Assembly: GCF_000016665.1 (NCBI RefSeq)
Contig: NC_009523.1
Location: 2,666,001-2,730,000, forward strand
Length of the DNA: 64,000 nucleotides
Direction: 5' to 3'
Source: Roseiflexus sp. RS-1
Lineage (GTDB): Bacteria > Chloroflexota > Chloroflexia > Chloroflexales > Roseiflexaceae
Of the stretch, positions 1 through 7,723 are shown one piece after another. The translations under genes were made by a program, and so were the position numbers. The notes beneath the pieces were generated by a model that ran no database searches, had not been told where the DNA came from, and saw only the letters and a list, made by a program, of their open reading frames with translations. How positions within the stretch are numbered: position 1 is the stretch's first letter; each line of letters begins with the position of its first letter.

Positions 1-699
1 GATACGACTGTAGCGATCCATCGAACCGCTGATGTCGCACAGCACGACGAGCGGACGCTGCCGATAGCGCGGCTCGCGGAAGGTCAACTCAATCGGGTCG
101 CCGCCGTGGCGCAGGTTGCGGCGCAGGATGCGGCGCATATCGATCTCGCCGGCGCGCACTGCCGGGCGACGACGACGGGTGCGACGCGGCTCGATGCGCC
201 ACTCGAGTGTGCGTAGCAACTCCTTGCACGCCTGCACCTCTTCGTAACTGAAGTTGCCGAAGTCTTTGGTGCGCAACGTCTCAGCAGCCGTAAAGGTGAG
301 CGTAAAGCCAACCTTCTCTTCCTGCTGTTCTTCATGACGATCCGGCTCATTGTGTCCATCGCCCTGGCTGCGCGGTCGGCGCGGCAGACGCAGCGGTTTC
401 GGCGGCATCTTGACCACCGGGATCGCCAGCATCAACGGATCAAACCCTGACTGCGTGCGCCAGTAGAAATCGAACGCAGCATCGAACATCGGCAGATCTT
501 CGCGTCGGCAGATCAGGGTACAGCGCGCAGCTGCGCGAAAATCCCCACGCGCCACAATCGGCACATGCTCCAGCGCCCGCGCCAGATCGATGGTCTGTTC
601 GCTGCTGACTTTGATGCCGGTGCTGCGCAGCAGGTGCACGAACGCAACCACATGCGTCATCAGGTTCCCGTGGGGAATCAGTGGTTCTAACTCGTCCAT
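1..699 (-). CDS. vWA domain (CoxE-like) protein, C-terminus beyond window
   Basis: Read on the minus strand from ATG at 699; an in-frame TAG just upstream (the stop of the MoxR gene) bounds the start. About 233 residues are visible. The N-terminal part has the helical, basic and charged character of CoxE/DUF58-type vWA partners, with a Glu/His-rich linker near residues 115-130. Near the window edge the MIDAS-type signature DISGSM appears, which in vWA domains binds a divalent metal. It lies 24 bp downstream of the MoxR ATPase, so the two form the common MoxR-vWA pair thought to act as a chaperone or metal-insertion module. The substrate is unknown. The rest of the vWA domain is outside the window. 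Confidence 0.85.
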   Translation of the reverse strand, partial: MDELEPLIPHGNLMTHVVAFVHLLRSTGIKVSSEQTIDLARALEHVPIVARGDFRAAARCTLICRREDLPMFDAAFDFYWRTQSGFDPLMLAIPVVKMPPKPLRLPRRPRSQGDGHNEPDRHEEQQEEKVGFTLTFTAAETLRTKDFGNFSYEEVQACKELLRTLEWRIEPRRTRRRRPAVRAGEIDMRRILRRNLRHGGDPIELTFREPRYRQRPLVVLCDISGSMDRYSRI

Positions 700-723
700 A
701 ACAGCAACGCGAATCCCTGTCGT

Positions 724-1614
724 CTACACGCCCACTTTCTCCAGCAACGAACGCACCCCCTGTCCACGCACCTGCGCAATATCGTCCTGATACTTCAGAA
801 TGGCGCCCAGCGTATCCTCCACCATTTCAGGGGTGAGTTCGCGCGCATCGAGCGCCGTGAGCGCCGTTGTCCAGTCGAGAGTCTCCGCAACGCCGGGGAG
901 TTTGAAGAGATCGAGTTTGCGCAATTCGTGAACGAATGCCACGACCTGGCGCGACAGACGGTCAGACGCGCCGGGAACTCTGGCATTCACGATTCGCAGT
1001 TCTTTGTCGAGCGACGGATAATCGATCCAGTAAAACAGGCAACGTCGCTTCAGCGCATCATGGATTTCGCGCGTGCGGTTGCTGGTGATAATGACTGTCG
1101 GCGGCTGGCTGGCGCGGATGGTTCCGATTTCAGGAATGCTGATCTGCCAGTCGGAGAGCAGTTCGAGCAGGAATGCCTCAAACTCCTCATCGGCGCGGTC
1201 GATCTCGTCGATCAACAGCACCGGCGGGCGTTCCCAACTCTCCTCGATGGCTTGCAACAGCGGACGCTTGATCAGAAACTCCGGGCTGAAGATTTCATTC
1301 AGCGCCGCGTGCGCATCGCTGCCGCCGAGCGCCTCGATCAGGCGGATCTGCAACATCTGCCGGGTGTAGTTCCACTCGTATATGGTGGTGTTGACGTCGA
1401 GACCTTCGTAGCATTGCAGGCGGATCAGGTGACGATCCTGCATACGCGCCAGTGTTTTGGCAATTTCGGTCTTCCCAACCCCTGCCTCGCCTTCGAGCAG
1501 CAACGGTTTCTGCAACTTGAGCGCCAGAAAGATCGCCGTTGCCAGCGGGCGGTCTGCAATGTAGTTGTGCGCGGCAAGCGCCTGCTGTAAATCGTCAATG
1601 GTTGCAAACTGCAT
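724..1614 (-). CDS. MoxR-family AAA+ ATPase
   Basis: A 296-residue AAA+ ATPase. Walker A is GEAGVGKTE at about residues 37-45, Walker B is LLIDEIDRA, and a sensor-1 segment (TVIITSNRT) is followed by the RRCLFYWIDYP element typical of MoxR proteins. I chose ATG 1614 because the protein then begins directly with the conserved N-terminal helix; the longer upstream reading crosses the promoter region. It is followed at 24 bp by a vWA protein. MoxR ATPases usually remodel or load cofactors into a partner enzyme through the vWA protein, but no client gene is visible here. Confidence 0.93.
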   Translation of the reverse strand: MQFATIDDLQQALAAHNYIADRPLATAIFLALKLQKPLLLEGEAGVGKTEIAKTLARMQDRHLIRLQCYEGLDVNTTIYEWNYTRQMLQIRLIEALGGSDAHAALNEIFSPEFLIKRPLLQAIEESWERPPVLLIDEIDRADEEFEAFLLELLSDWQISIPEIGTIRASQPPTVIITSNRTREIHDALKRRCLFYWIDYPSLDKELRIVNARVPGASDRLSRQVVAFVHELRKLDLFKLPGVAETLDWTTALTALDARELTPEMVEDTLGAILKYQDDIAQVRGQGVRSLLEKVGV

Positions 1615-1649
1615 AGGTGTTGATCCTGTCGGACGGGTGTATAGAATTA

Positions 1650-1677
1650 TTGTAGCACAGGCAGCGTGTGCTATAAT
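1650..1677 (+). promoter_or_regulatory. Candidate sigma70-type promoter for the DUF4870-like gene
   Basis: TTGTAG at 1650-1655 and a perfect TATAAT at 1672-1677 are separated by 16 bp. They lie in the 104-bp divergent spacer between the MoxR gene and the rightward gene that starts at 1719, which leaves a leader of about 35 nt. On the opposite strand a TACAAT (1654-1649) could be the -10 for moxR, but its -35 is poor. Confidence 0.5.
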
Positions 1678-1718
1678 CGCCAGTACAACGCATAAATGAA
1701 CGATGAGTGTGTCGACCG

Positions 1719-2633
1719 ATGGCTCTACCCGATGAAGATGAGCGATTGACCGCAGCAATGGCGCACGCCAGCGTCGTTGCCAATGTCGCAGGATTGACCG
1801 GTTTGATCCTGGCGGTTCTGCTCTGGGCGACTCAGCGCAGGCGGTCGCGCTTCGTGCGGGCGCATATTGTGCAGGCGATCGTTTATCAGATCGGCACGCT
1901 CCTGGGCGTTATCGCGCTGATGCTGCTGTGGTCTGGATGTTTGCTGCTATCGCTGCTGCCTGCTGCATTGCGACCAGATCTCTACCGCGACGGCACCCTG
2001 CCGGACACGTTCTGGATTGCGTTGTTCGGGTTGATCCTGCCAATCGGGTATGGGTTCGCAGCCACGCTGTACGCCATCTACGGCGCGTATCAGGTCTATC
2101 GCGGCAACCGCTTCGCCTACCCGCTCGCCGGGCGACTGGTGCAGCGCGATTTGCAGGAACCGCAGTCTCCGACACCAGACTCAGCATCGTCCGTGGCAAC
2201 TCCCGGACAATCGCTCCCTCTTTCTGAACGTCCAATCCCGGCAAACGCTCAACTGCCCACTCAGGCGGAACGGGCAAAGCCGACACCCGCCGATATGCCA
2301 GCATCTGTGGATCAGCATCCAGCCACGGCAGATCCACTATTGCGAACGGAAAGGGAAAGGATGGCAGCGCCTTCGTCCGAACCAGCAGCAACGTCGATCA
2401 GCGGGACGGCATCATCTCCGCCTGTTCCATCGCCGTCCGACCGATCACCGGCGCTCGCCGCGCCGGGTGGTGCGCCCCAGGAAAGCGTCGCAACCACTCC
2501 TTCGCCTGCCGACGATACCACGGTTATACCGCTCCAGGACGCGCTCGATCAGGGCGCCCGTCCGGTCGTCAGCCCGCAACCCGACGAGATCGCAGCAGAA
2601 CGGCGTTCGGATCACCCACCCGATGAGCGGTAG
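1719..2633 (+). CDS. DUF4870-like membrane protein with Pro/Ser-rich tail
   Basis: A 304-residue protein starting at ATG 1719; a GTG four codons earlier is possible. The N-terminal ~140 residues resemble the DUF4870/Tic20-like fold: a start of the type DERLTAAMAHAS, then hydrophobic segments at roughly 20-40, 60-85 and 95-120, and the basic element RRRSRFVRAHIVQAI. The remaining ~160 residues are rich in Pro, Ala, Ser and Thr and look disordered. It is transcribed away from moxR and its 3' end overlaps the convergent carbonic-anhydrase-like gene by 22 bp. Function unknown. Confidence 0.75.
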   Translation: MALPDEDERLTAAMAHASVVANVAGLTGLILAVLLWATQRRRSRFVRAHIVQAIVYQIGTLLGVIALMLLWSGCLLLSLLPAALRPDLYRDGTLPDTFWIALFGLILPIGYGFAATLYAIYGAYQVYRGNRFAYPLAGRLVQRDLQEPQSPTPDSASSVATPGQSLPLSERPIPANAQLPTQAERAKPTPADMPASVDQHPATADPLLRTERERMAAPSSEPAATSISGTASSPPVPSPSDRSPALAAPGGAPQESVATTPSPADDTTVIPLQDALDQGARPVVSPQPDEIAAERRSDHPPDER

Positions 2634-3133
2634 CGCTCTTTCAGCGCCACATAGCGCTGCGCCGTGCGGCGAATCCGTTCGAGTCGCCCTTCGCCGAGCG
2701 GTCGAACCACGCCGGGGATGCCGATCACCAGCGATCCCGGCGGCACGACCATGCCCTCGGTCACCAGCGCGCGCGCCGCGATCAGGCTGCCAGCGCCGAT
2801 CTGCGCATGGTTCAGCACCACAGCGCCAATGCCGATCAGCACATCATCTTCGACCGTACACCCATGCACCACAGCCGCATGCCCGATGCTCACACCATCG
2901 CCAATCGTCAACCAGGCATCGGGGTCGGCGTGCAACACACTGCCGTCCTGAATGTTACACCGCGCCCCAATGCGAATAACACCGTTATCGCCACGGATCA
3001 CGACCATCGGCCACACCGATGAGTCGGCGCCGATGCTGACCGTTCCATGCACATACGCATACGGCGAAATGTACGCGCTTGGATGGATGTCGAGACGGTC
3101 GGTAATGTCGGGGAAATGGAATGATTCGCTCAT
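2612..3133 (-). CDS. Gamma-class carbonic anhydrase-like protein (hexapeptide repeat)
   Basis: A 173-residue protein of left-handed beta-helix type with hexapeptide repeats throughout (for example IGADSSVWPMVVIRGD, VLIGIGAVVLN). Three histidines in the positions expected for the gamma-CA zinc site are present: one in LHADP, one in SIGHA and one in VVHGC. The RGD element is also typical. The length matches the family (about 170-180). Such proteins are trimeric and cytoplasmic; some hydrate CO2 and others only bind acyl or metal ligands, so activity is inferred. It overlaps the convergent upstream gene by 22 bp. Confidence 0.9.
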   Translation of the reverse strand: MSESFHFPDITDRLDIHPSAYISPYAYVHGTVSIGADSSVWPMVVIRGDNGVIRIGARCNIQDGSVLHADPDAWLTIGDGVSIGHAAVVHGCTVEDDVLIGIGAVVLNHAQIGAGSLIAARALVTEGMVVPPGSLVIGIPGVVRPLGEGRLERIRRTAQRYVALKERYRSSGG

Positions 3134-3366
3134 GCACGCTGTCCACCTTTAAGGATTATAGCAGTTCTTATACATATGGACGAAGTTGAACACTCCAGCA
3201 ACGGCTAGACCGCTGATGCGGACAAAGTCGGCGACGAATACTACCCCATCACGTTTGTCTCCGTTCTGATCCCGTCGAGAATTCTGGGGTGATGGCGCAA
3301 TGCCCTGCGACAGTTTGATACAACGGCGCTCTCTGCCACCTTGCCAGCGTTCAACAATGCTCTGTG
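3134..3366. other. Non-coding stretch without recognisable gene
   Basis: Between the gamma-CA promoter and the repeat array I see no supported gene. Short minus-strand open frames cross it but are partly made of repeat-derived codons and show no known motif. It could hold a decayed sequence. Confidence 0.4.
3155..3160 (-). promoter_or_regulatory. Candidate -10 element of the gamma-CA gene
   Basis: On the minus strand a perfect TATAAT lies 22 bp upstream of the gamma-CA ATG (3133). It is followed by AAAGGTGG, a good ribosome binding site about 10 nt before the start. A convincing -35 is not evident. Confidence 0.45.
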
Positions 3367-3516
3367 CACCGCGCAACGTACAATCCGCACCGCGCAACGT
3401 ACAATCCGCACCGCGCACCGTGCACCGCGCACCGTGCAACCTTCAACCTTCAACCTTCAACCTTCAACCCCCAACCCCCAACCCCCAACCTTCCACCTTC
3501 CACCTTCCACCTTCAA
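3367..3516. repeat. Compound tandem array (21-bp, 14-bp and 7-bp units)
   Basis: From left to right: two copies of a 21-bp unit (ACCGCGCAACGTACAATCCGC type), two copies of a 14-bp unit (CACCGTGCACCGCG type), then heptanucleotides CCTTCAA (about 4), CCCCCAA (about 3) and CCTTCCA (about 3). The array runs into the 3' end of the ggt gene: its stop and about its last 18-20 codons are repeat-derived. The same CCTTCAA/TTGAAGG heptamer occurs at 11701 and 27346. Confidence 0.85.
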
Positions 3517-5133
3517 CGCCATACCCGCCCCACCGGGATCGGAAGCGCCGCGCAGTGTGCCGTGTTCGGGATCGATGCTGATCACCTGCACCAACCCGAA
3601 TGACCCATAACTCTGCGGCGCACGAAGAACCGGGTGGCGCGCACGCACATCGGCGCAGACATACTCAGGGATGCGATTCTGCACCACAATGCGATCACCC
3701 TGACAATCGAAACGTGGCGCCTGCACTGCTTCCTCCGGACTCATTCCGAAATCGATGATATTCACAATCACCTGGAGCACGCCGGTAATGATGCGGTTTG
3801 CCCCTGGCGCTCCGATAACCAGCACCGGACGATTGCCGGCATACACGATCGTCGGCGACATACCGGTAGCGCGTCCTTTGCGCGGCGCTATCGAGTTGCG
3901 GTGGCCGGGGATCGGGTTGAAATTGATCATCGAGTTGTTGTACATAAACCCAAGCCCCGGCGTGATGACGCCTGACGACATGCCGAGCGAATGGGTCAGC
4001 GCCACGCAGTTGCCGGCATCGTCTACAACACTGACATGGGTGGTGTCGGGAGGACCGCCCGGCAGTGTCTCGACCGTGATGGGGCGTCCGGCGTCGATCT
4101 GCGCGCGCCACTGTGCCGCGCGTTCCTTGCCGGTCAACCACGCTACCGGCACATTATCAAACGCCGGATCGCCAATGTAGCGGTTGCGATCGGCAAACGC
4201 GGCTTTCATTGCCATTGCGACAGTGAATAGATAATCGGCGCTGTTGTGCCCCAGCGATGGCAGATCATACCCTTCGAGAATATTCAACGCCTCAATCAGG
4301 GTCGGACCGCCATGCGGCGCCTGCGACGAGACAATGGTATACCCGCGGTACGTCCCGATGGCAGGCGATTCTTCGCGCAGCGTATACTCAGCCAGATCTT
4401 CAGCCGTGACAAACCCATCGTTGGCGGCAATATCCTCGCTCATACGGCGCGCCAGTTCGCCGTGGTAAAAATCGTCGGGACCGGCTTCCGCCAGGCGGCG
4501 CAGGGTTCGAGCATAATCTGGATTGCGCAGGATCATGCCTTCGTCGTAGGGTCGTCCGTCGGCTGTCAGGTAGATGCGCCGCGCCTCGGCATTCGCCAGA
4601 ATATAGTCGAGTAACGAACATGCTTCCGGGTAGGGAGATCGCATCTTCCAGCGGTTCGCCAGCACACTGTCCACCAGAAAGCCTTCCTCTGCAACCTGTA
4701 TCGCTGGATCGAGCGCCTGCGCCCAACTAATGTTGCCCCACCGTTCGAGGAGTGTCGCCAGTCCCTTGACTGTGCCGGGCGTACAGATTGCCTGGTACCC
4801 GGCATCATTGACCTTGCCGGTGAGAAAATAGCCCCATCCATCCGGATTCATGCCGATGAATCGGTCAACCCACATATCAGGACGAACCCGCGAGCCAGCC
4901 AGCGCCGGAGCATCCAGCAGGATCGTGTGTGTTGTCGGTTCGCCCGCCAGCCGCACAACAGCCAGGGCATAGCCGCCTATGCCACACATTTGAGGGTTGA
5001 CAACCATTTGCACGAAGGCGCAGGTCACGGCGGCATCGATGGCATTGCCGCCCGCCATGAGCACCCGCGCCCCCGCTTCAACCGCCACAGGTTCAGGCGC
5101 TACGATCATTCCTGCCATAGGAGTCGCTTTCAT
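3457..5133 (-). CDS. ggt: Gamma-glutamyltransferase
   Basis: A 558-residue Ntn-hydrolase of the GGT family, which cleaves gamma-glutamyl compounds such as glutathione. The conserved autoprocessing site is visible as PDTTHVSVVD, the second Thr being the expected nucleophile that starts the small subunit. Further family signatures are GGNAIDAAV near the N-terminus, NNSMINFNP, and the GMSPTIV segment. There is no clear signal peptide, unlike periplasmic GGTs, so it may act in the cytoplasm. Oddly, the last ~18 residues (ending in VEG) are encoded by the heptanucleotide array at 3457-3516 and add low-complexity Lys/Val/Gly/Trp sequence that is probably not part of the fold. Confidence 0.93.
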   Translation of the reverse strand: MKATPMAGMIVAPEPVAVEAGARVLMAGGNAIDAAVTCAFVQMVVNPQMCGIGGYALAVVRLAGEPTTHTILLDAPALAGSRVRPDMWVDRFIGMNPDGWGYFLTGKVNDAGYQAICTPGTVKGLATLLERWGNISWAQALDPAIQVAEEGFLVDSVLANRWKMRSPYPEACSLLDYILANAEARRIYLTADGRPYDEGMILRNPDYARTLRRLAEAGPDDFYHGELARRMSEDIAANDGFVTAEDLAEYTLREESPAIGTYRGYTIVSSQAPHGGPTLIEALNILEGYDLPSLGHNSADYLFTVAMAMKAAFADRNRYIGDPAFDNVPVAWLTGKERAAQWRAQIDAGRPITVETLPGGPPDTTHVSVVDDAGNCVALTHSLGMSSGVITPGLGFMYNNSMINFNPIPGHRNSIAPRKGRATGMSPTIVYAGNRPVLVIGAPGANRIITGVLQVIVNIIDFGMSPEEAVQAPRFDCQGDRIVVQNRIPEYVCADVRARHPVLRAPQSYGSFGLVQVISIDPEHGTLRGASDPGGAGMALKVEGGRWKVGGWGLGVEG

Positions 5134-5202
5134 TCATTGTATGAGAACGAGTACGAGGCAGTATACTATACCTGTTGAGCAGTTAAGACAGGAGAACGCT
5201 CC

Positions 5203-6162
5203 ATGACGAGTTTTCGGCGCCTGGCGCCATTCGTTCTTGGCCTGAGCCTGGGAGCAGCGGTCGGTCCGACGGTCTATCGCGCAGCACAGGCGCAGCGTCT
5301 GATGCTGTTCGGCATGCGTCAACCGTTATGGCGCTACCCTGCCGATCTCCGGTTGATGGCGGAGGATGTTGAGTTTCCGTCGCAGGATGGCGTCACGTTG
5401 CGCGGATGGTTCATTCATCGCGTCAACGATGACGGCACGCCTGCGCCAGCGGTGGTTTTTGTTCACGGATGGCCCTGGAATCGCTGTGGGAACCGTGCTG
5501 GCGCCACGGTGCTGCCCGATCGCACGGTTGATTTCCTTGAACCAGCGTCCGCCCTCAGCAACGCCGGGTTTCATGTCCTGCTGTTCGATCTGCGGAACCA
5601 CGGTCTCAGCGATGCCAGTCCGCCGGTGACCTTCGGCGTCAACGAGGCGCGCGATGTCATCGGTGCGGTGACGATGCTTCGCACGCGAAAGGATGTGGAC
5701 GGCGCGCGCATTGGTCTGATCGGATACTCGATGGGGGCGAACGCCGCGCTGCGCGCTGCTCCCGACTGCGCCTCCATCCGCAGCATCGTCGCAGTGCAAC
5801 CGACGAGCGCGAACGTATTTGCGCCGAATGCCGCGCGTGACGTCCTCGGTCCTGCCGGTCCGACTCTGATCCGGATGGGGGGATTGATCCATCGGGCGTT
5901 TGGCGCGCCGCCATTTGCTGCGATTGCGCCTGCCGCCTGGACGCCGCGCCTGCAAGACACCGACGTGCTGTACATCCAGGGCGCTGGCGACCGCTGGGGG
6001 TCGCTCGCCGACGTCGAAGCAATGGCAGCGAACACGCCCCGCGCACGTCCGGTGATCGTCGCGCCGTCGAGCGAACGGTACGGCGGCTACCTGTACGTCG
6101 TCGAGCATCAGGCGGAGATCATCGCGTTCTTCCGTGAGACGCTGGGTGGGGAGAGTGGTTGA
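5203..6162 (+). CDS. Alpha/beta hydrolase with N-terminal membrane anchor
   Basis: A 319-residue protein with a hydrophobic N-terminal segment (about residues 8-25) and an alpha/beta-hydrolase domain. The oxyanion region is VVFVHGW, the nucleophile elbow is GYSMG, and a catalytic His is likely in VVEHQAE near the C-terminus. The start is backed by AGGAGA about 9 nt upstream. It is divergent from ggt across a 69-bp spacer that contains TATACT-like sequence. The gene ends in GGT-TGA-AGG, the same context as the heptanucleotide arrays. Substrate unknown; an esterase or peptidase-like role is possible. Confidence 0.88.
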   Translation: MTSFRRLAPFVLGLSLGAAVGPTVYRAAQAQRLMLFGMRQPLWRYPADLRLMAEDVEFPSQDGVTLRGWFIHRVNDDGTPAPAVVFVHGWPWNRCGNRAGATVLPDRTVDFLEPASALSNAGFHVLLFDLRNHGLSDASPPVTFGVNEARDVIGAVTMLRTRKDVDGARIGLIGYSMGANAALRAAPDCASIRSIVAVQPTSANVFAPNAARDVLGPAGPTLIRMGGLIHRAFGAPPFAAIAPAAWTPRLQDTDVLYIQGAGDRWGSLADVEAMAANTPRARPVIVAPSSERYGGYLYVVEHQAEIIAFFRETLGGESG

Positions 6163-6238
6163 AGGTGCGGGGGTGCGGTGTCGCGCTCCTGACCGGTGAC
6201 ATTCAACCGAAGAGCTGAACATAAAGTGCTGGTGACGT

Positions 6239-6901
6239 CTATTGCTTTACCCCGCCACGGCGTTTAATGCCCAGCCCGTGGAGAAACAAATCCGGCACAT
6301 CAATCCGGTCGTCCGGGCGTGTGCGACAGACGCCCAATTCGAGCAAAAAGTCAAGAAATTCAGCCGGGGTTGTGCGCGGCGGGCGCTGCTTTTCCTGTGG
6401 ATCGTTGCGCCAGGCCGACCAATCCTGGGACAGGATCTCTTCCCACTCCTGGCGAGTCATCGGCACTTCGCGTTGCAACAATCGTCTGGTCAGCGCTTCT
6501 AACCAGGGCATCTCACGACTCTTGAGCAACCGTACATACTCATCCGACACCTGATCCAGCGCGTGGCGCAACGAGGTGGGATGTAGCAGGTGCTGCTCGC
6601 CAGCCCGCGCCGCATCCAATTCCTGGGCAGCCGCATAGCCCCACAGGCTAACCAGATTGCGCGGCGTGATGTGCCCCCGCCCATCACGCAGATGATCCAG
6701 AACCCAGGTAAATGTGCGCCCCTTCTTGATAGTGCATCCCATAAACGGCCCGACAATCTGTTCAATCAGCGGCTGGGCTGCCTCCACATTGGGCAGACGA
6801 GGGATCGAACCCAACCGTTCGTCGTGGTCAAAACCCAACCCGGCGTTCCGACAGTAGGTCAGCCAGGACTCGCTACTATTGGCCATGCGTTTGATGAGCA
6901 T
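6239..6901 (-). CDS. C-terminal part of a P-loop ATPase, cut off by an in-frame TAG
   Basis: 220 residues if translation restarts at ATG 6901. It is in the same frame as the upstream P-loop ATPase, separated only by a TAG at 6923-6925 and seven codons, so it is best read as the C-terminal half of one ~494-residue protein. The segment is helical and charged, without its own catalytic motif, and probably forms the C-terminal regulatory or winged-helix part. No good ribosome binding site was noted before 6901, which suggests the product is not made independently unless the stop is read through. Confidence 0.7.
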   Translation of the reverse strand: MLIKRMANSSESWLTYCRNAGLGFDHDERLGSIPRLPNVEAAQPLIEQIVGPFMGCTIKKGRTFTWVLDHLRDGRGHITPRNLVSLWGYAAAQELDAARAGEQHLLHPTSLRHALDQVSDEYVRLLKSREMPWLEALTRRLLQREVPMTRQEWEEILSQDWSAWRNDPQEKQRPPRTTPAEFLDFLLELGVCRTRPDDRIDVPDLFLHGLGIKRRGGVKQ

Positions 6902-6922
6902 GGCGTACAGGTTGCGATCAGT

Positions 6923-7723
6923 CTAGGTCAATTCCACGCGACTGGCCGCCAGTTTGGCCAGGTCGGCGGCAAAGATGTGGGTATTGGTGTATAAATCGCT
7001 GCGCAAAAAGATTTTGGGCTGTATGCGTTGCCAGCGGCGCGCGTATTCAGACCAAAAGGTCAACAGCCCCCGAATCAGGGCAGCCATCAGTTCCCAATCC
7101 ACCCCACCCAGGGTATCCAGTTCATCGTAATTGATGAACACCCAGCGATTTTCTCTTTTCAGGCGAGTATCCAGCGCATCTAACGCCTTGATGACTGTGG
7201 CGCGCTGGACTTGCAACGTGTCGTAAATCAGTTTGACTTCCGTTGCGGCCAGTTCAAACAGCGGTTGAAGATCGCTCACGTTAAGTTCCTGGCGCAACAA
7301 CCGCGCCAGATACGCCAGCCACAGATCGGCCAGCGCCTGCGCATTGTCGCATCCAGCAGGAAGGTGTTGAACGAACTGACGCAACGTGCCAGGATCCGGA
7401 AAGGCGGCGCCCATTGGGTAGCCTGCCAGCCAGGAAGCCTTCTCCTCTGCGAGGGTGTGAAGAAACAAGTCGCGCCCTGGCAGCATGCGGATCATTTTGG
7501 CAGACAACTGCTGCTCGACGGCGGCTTTGAAGAGCATGCTTTTGCCAGCGCCGTGATAGCCGATGATCAGGTTGACGTTTGGCTCAAAGACGCGCAGATG
7601 TTCGGCGACCGGGTAAAAGGCGCGTTGAAACTGCTTCCCACTTTCCAATTCGGCGCTGGAGGCGCGCCCCATCTCGCGCAGTTCTGTCAGTAATGTTTGT
7701 CGTTGGGCATCGGTTAATGTCAT
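6923..7723 (-). CDS. P-loop ATPase, N-terminal part, truncated by nonsense codon
   Basis: 266 residues with Walker A GYHGAGKS at residues 55-62 and Walker B WVFINYDELD at about 194-203; a later KIFLRSDLY segment looks like a sensor region. The pattern recalls the Sll1717-type P-loop ATPases (resemblance only). Its ATG overlaps the stop of the ParA-like gene (ATGA), so it is translationally coupled. It ends at TAG (6923-6925), and the frame continues open for 227 more codons after it. A Trp codon TGG changed to TAG fits the flanking sequence (VELT, stop, TDRNLY). Confidence 0.75.
   Translation of the reverse strand: MTLTDAQRQTLLTELREMGRASSAELESGKQFQRAFYPVAEHLRVFEPNVNLIIGYHGAGKSMLFKAAVEQQLSAKMIRMLPGRDLFLHTLAEEKASWLAGYPMGAAFPDPGTLRQFVQHLPAGCDNAQALADLWLAYLARLLRQELNVSDLQPLFELAATEVKLIYDTLQVQRATVIKALDALDTRLKRENRWVFINYDELDTLGGVDWELMAALIRGLLTFWSEYARRWQRIQPKIFLRSDLYTNTHIFAADLAKLAASRVELT

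Noticed and set aside
3149-3439. Small minus-strand open frame beside the compound array
   Set aside because: Its first third (repeats of RGA and CTLRGAD type) is translated tandem repeat, and it has no ribosome binding site or motif.
3367-3516. CRISPR array
   Set aside because: Units are 7-21 bp in direct contact, without spacers, and no cas gene is in the window.
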